This document shows positions 61,301 through 64,000 of a stretch of 64,000 nucleotides of DNA, in pieces. Every line of letters starts with the position of its first letter. Positions within the stretch are counted from its first letter, which is position 1. Under the pieces are notes generated by a model. The model was not told where the DNA came from. It saw nothing but the letters and a program-made list of their open reading frames with translations, and ran no database searches. This stretch comes from Salvelinus alpinus (lineage: Eukaryota > Chordata > Actinopteri > Salmoniformes > Salmonidae), in contig NC_092087.1 in the NCBI RefSeq assembly GCF_045679555.1, forward strand, positions 88,434,966-88,498,965, written 5' to 3'. Made by a program: the position numbers and the translations under genes.

Positions 61301-64000
61301 TTAATACTACTCCTAAACACAACCCACCATCACTGTGTCTCATGTTAATACTATTCCTAAACACAACCCACCATCACTGTGTCTCATGTTAATACTACTC
61401 CTAAACACAACCCACTATCACCGTGTCTCATGTTAATACTACTCCTAAACACAACCCACCATCACTGTGTCTCATGTTAATACTACTCCTAAACACAACC
61501 CACCATCACTGTGTCTCATGTTAATTCTACTCCTAAACACAAACCACCATCACTGTGTCTCATGTTAGTACTACTCCTAAACACAACCCACCATCACTGT
61601 GTCTCATGTTAATACTACTCCTAAACACAACCCACCATCACTGTGTCTCATGTTAATACTATTCCTAAACACAACCCACCATCACTGTGTCTCATGTTAA
61701 TACTACTCCTAAACACAACCCACCATCACTGTGTCTCATGTAAATACTACTCCTAAACACAACCCACCATCATTGTGTCTCATGTTAATGCTACTCCTAA
61801 ACACAACCCGCAATCACTGTGTCTCATGTTAATACTACTCCTAAACACAACCCACCATCACTGTGTCTCATGTTAATACTACTCCTAAACACAACCCACC
61901 ATCACTGTGTCTCATGTTAATACTACTCCTAAACACAACCCACCATCACTGTGTCTCATGTTAATACTATTCCTAAACACAACCCACCATCACTGTGTCT
62001 CATGTTAATACTACTCCTAAACACAACCCACCATCACTGTGTCTCATGTAAATACTACTCCTAAACACAACCCACCATCATTGTGTCTCATGTTAATGCT
62101 ACTCCTAAACACAACCCGCAATCACTGTGTCTCATGTTAATACTACTCCTAAACACAACCCACCATCACTGTGTCTCATGTTAATACTACTCCTAAACAC
62201 AACCGACCATCACTGTGTCTCATGTTAATACTACTCCTATACACAACCCACCATCACTGTGTCTCATGTTAATACTACTCCTAAACAGAACCACCATCAC
62301 CGTGTCTCATGTTAATACTACTCCTAAACACAACCCACCATCACCGTGTCTCATGTTAATACTACTCCTAAACACAACCCACCAGCACTGTGTCTCATGT
62401 TAATACTACTGCTAAACACAACCCACCATCACTGTCTCATGTTAATACTACTCCTAAACACAACCCACCATCACCGTGTCTCATGTTAATACTACTCCTA
62501 AACACAACCCACCATCACTGTGTCTCATGTTAATACTACTCCTAAACAGAACCCACCATCACCGTGTCTCATGTTAATACTACTCCTAAACACAACCCAC
62601 CATCACCGTGTCTCATGTTAATACTACTTCTAAACACAACCCACCATCACTGTGTCTCATGTTAATACTACTCCTAAACACAACCCACCATCACTGTGTC
62701 TCATGTTAATGCTACTCCTAAACACAAACCACCATCACTGTGTCTCATGTTAATACTACTCCTAAACACAAACCACCATCACTGTGTCTCATGTTAATAC
62801 TACTCCTAAACACAACCCACTATCACCGTGTCTCATGTTAATACTACTCCTAAACACAACCCACCATCACTGTGTCTCATGTTAATACTATTCCTAAACA
62901 CAACCCACCATCACTGTGTCTCATGTTAATACTGCTCCTAAACACAACCCACCATCACTGTGTCTCATGTAAATACTACTCCTAAACACAACCCACCATC
63001 ATTGTGTCTCATGTTAATGCTACTCCTAAACACAACCCACCATCACTGTGTCTCACGTTAATACTACTCCTATACACAACCCGCCATAACTGTGTCTCAT
63101 GTTAATACTACTCCTAAACACAACCCACCATCACTGTGTCTCATGTTAATACTACTCCTAAACACAACCCACCATCATTGTGTCTCATGTTAATGCTACT
63201 CCTAAACACAACCCACCATCACTGTGTCTCATGTTAATACTACTCCTAAACACAACCCACCATCACTGTGTCTCATGTTAATACTACTCCTAAACACAAC
63301 CGACCATCACTGTGTCTCATGTTAATACTACTCCTATACACAACCCACCATCACTGTGTCTCATGTTAATACTACTCCTAAACACAACCCACCATCACTG
63401 TGTCTCATGTTAATACTACTCCTAAACACAACCCACCATCACTGTGTCTCATGTTAATACTACTCCTAAACACAACCCACCATCACCGTGTCTCATGTTA
63501 ATACTACTCATAAACACAACCCACCATCACTGTGTCTCATGTTAAAACTACTCCTAAACACAAACCACCATCACTGTGTCTCATGTTAATACTACTCCTA
63601 AACACAACCCACCATCACTGTGTCTCATGTTAATACTACTCCTAAACACAACCCACCATCACTGTGTCTCATGTTAATACTACTACTAAACACAACCCAC
63701 CGTCACTGTGTCTCATGTTAATACTACTCCTAAACAGAACCCACCATCACCGTGTCTCATGTTAATACTACTCCTAAACACAACCCACCATCACCGTGTC
63801 TCATGTTAATACTACTCCTAAACACAACCCACCAGCACTGTGTCTCATGTTAATACTACTCCTAAACACAACCCACTATCACCGTGTCTCATGTTAATAC
63901 TACTCCTAAACACAACCCACCATCACTGTGTCTCATGTTAATACTATTCCTAAACACAACCCACCATCACTGTGTCTCATGTTAATACTGCTCCTAAACA
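37319..64000. repeat. Giant 44-bp satellite array, about 600 copies, runs off the window
   Basis: The unit contains TGTGTCTCATGTTAATACTA, CTCCTAAACACAACCCACCA and TCAC. Most copies are 44 bp; 42-bp (GT lost in CACTGTCTCATG) and 43-bp (AGAACCACC) variants recur. The consensus has about 15 C and 3 G on the plus strand. Variant blocks recur at long distances, showing higher-order repetition. The many short frames of 62 or 76 codons are the repeat read through, since three 44-bp units are 44 codons, and are not genes. The array starts about 2 kb upstream of the gene B start codon and its far end is not in the window. Confidence 0.97.

Noticed and set aside
37504-62403. Repeated open frames of 62 or 76 codons on the plus strand (MSHVNTTPKHNPPS...)
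   Set aside because: They are the 44-bp satellite read in a frame that stays open for a few units. There are no promoter, splice or codon-use signals, and they recur wherever the variant units recur.
37319-64000. CRISPR-like array
   Set aside because: The repeats are directly adjacent with no unique spacers, and the genome is eukaryotic.

Overview
This window is eukaryotic DNA, almost certainly from a salmonid fish. The evidence is introns with GT/AG borders, fish CD22/Siglec-like immunoglobulin exons, and a repeat set I recognise from salmonid genomes: Tc1-like transposons, tRNA-derived and 5S rRNA-derived SINEs, a LINE ending in a TTAAATAAA-type tail, and large minisatellites. Species cannot be read from the sequence.

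Layout. Three immunoglobulin-receptor genes lie head to tail on the minus strand. Gene A (1-5675, running out of the window at 1) has a signal peptide, V, C2, V, C2 and three further Ig exons, and then the first bases of a transmembrane exon. Gene C (22050-29678) has three V-C2 pairs (the outermost C2 exon is truncated), three Ig exons, a transmembrane exon and a tail with two canonical ITIMs. No signal-peptide exon was found for it. Gene B (30923-35325) is complete: signal peptide, V-C2-V-C2-Ig, transmembrane, then two consecutive exons that each encode an ITAM-type YxxL-x8-YxxL motif; the exons join in frame into 589 residues. A decayed ITIM exon near 20.1 kb shows that at least one more copy once existed. 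The extracellular exons are all multiples of three and meet in phase 1, so any pair can be joined in frame.

The 5.7-22 kb interval between genes A and C is mostly repeats. It holds minisatellites, a 5S-derived SINE, a 1.6-kb TTAA-flanked repeat, a nearly full-length LINE (11.7-16.4 kb, minus strand) whose reading frame is broken by a single TAA and which carries a 2A-like motif, an LTR-like repeat, and three damaged Tc1-like elements, one with another repeat nested in it.

From about 37.3 kb to the end of the window everything is one tandem array of a 44-bp unit, roughly 600 copies in more than 26.6 kb, strongly G-poor on the plus strand and with higher-order repetition of variant blocks. It begins about 2 kb upstream of the gene B start codon.

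Together the genes look like an expanding family of paired B-cell/leukocyte receptors: one tail is inhibitory (ITIM), the other probably activating (ITAM-like), and the ectodomains are nearly interchangeable. The first V domain of gene A has the cysteine and arginine pattern expected of a sialic-acid-binding Siglec domain. The receptor family assignment is well supported; ligands and signalling outcomes are inference.
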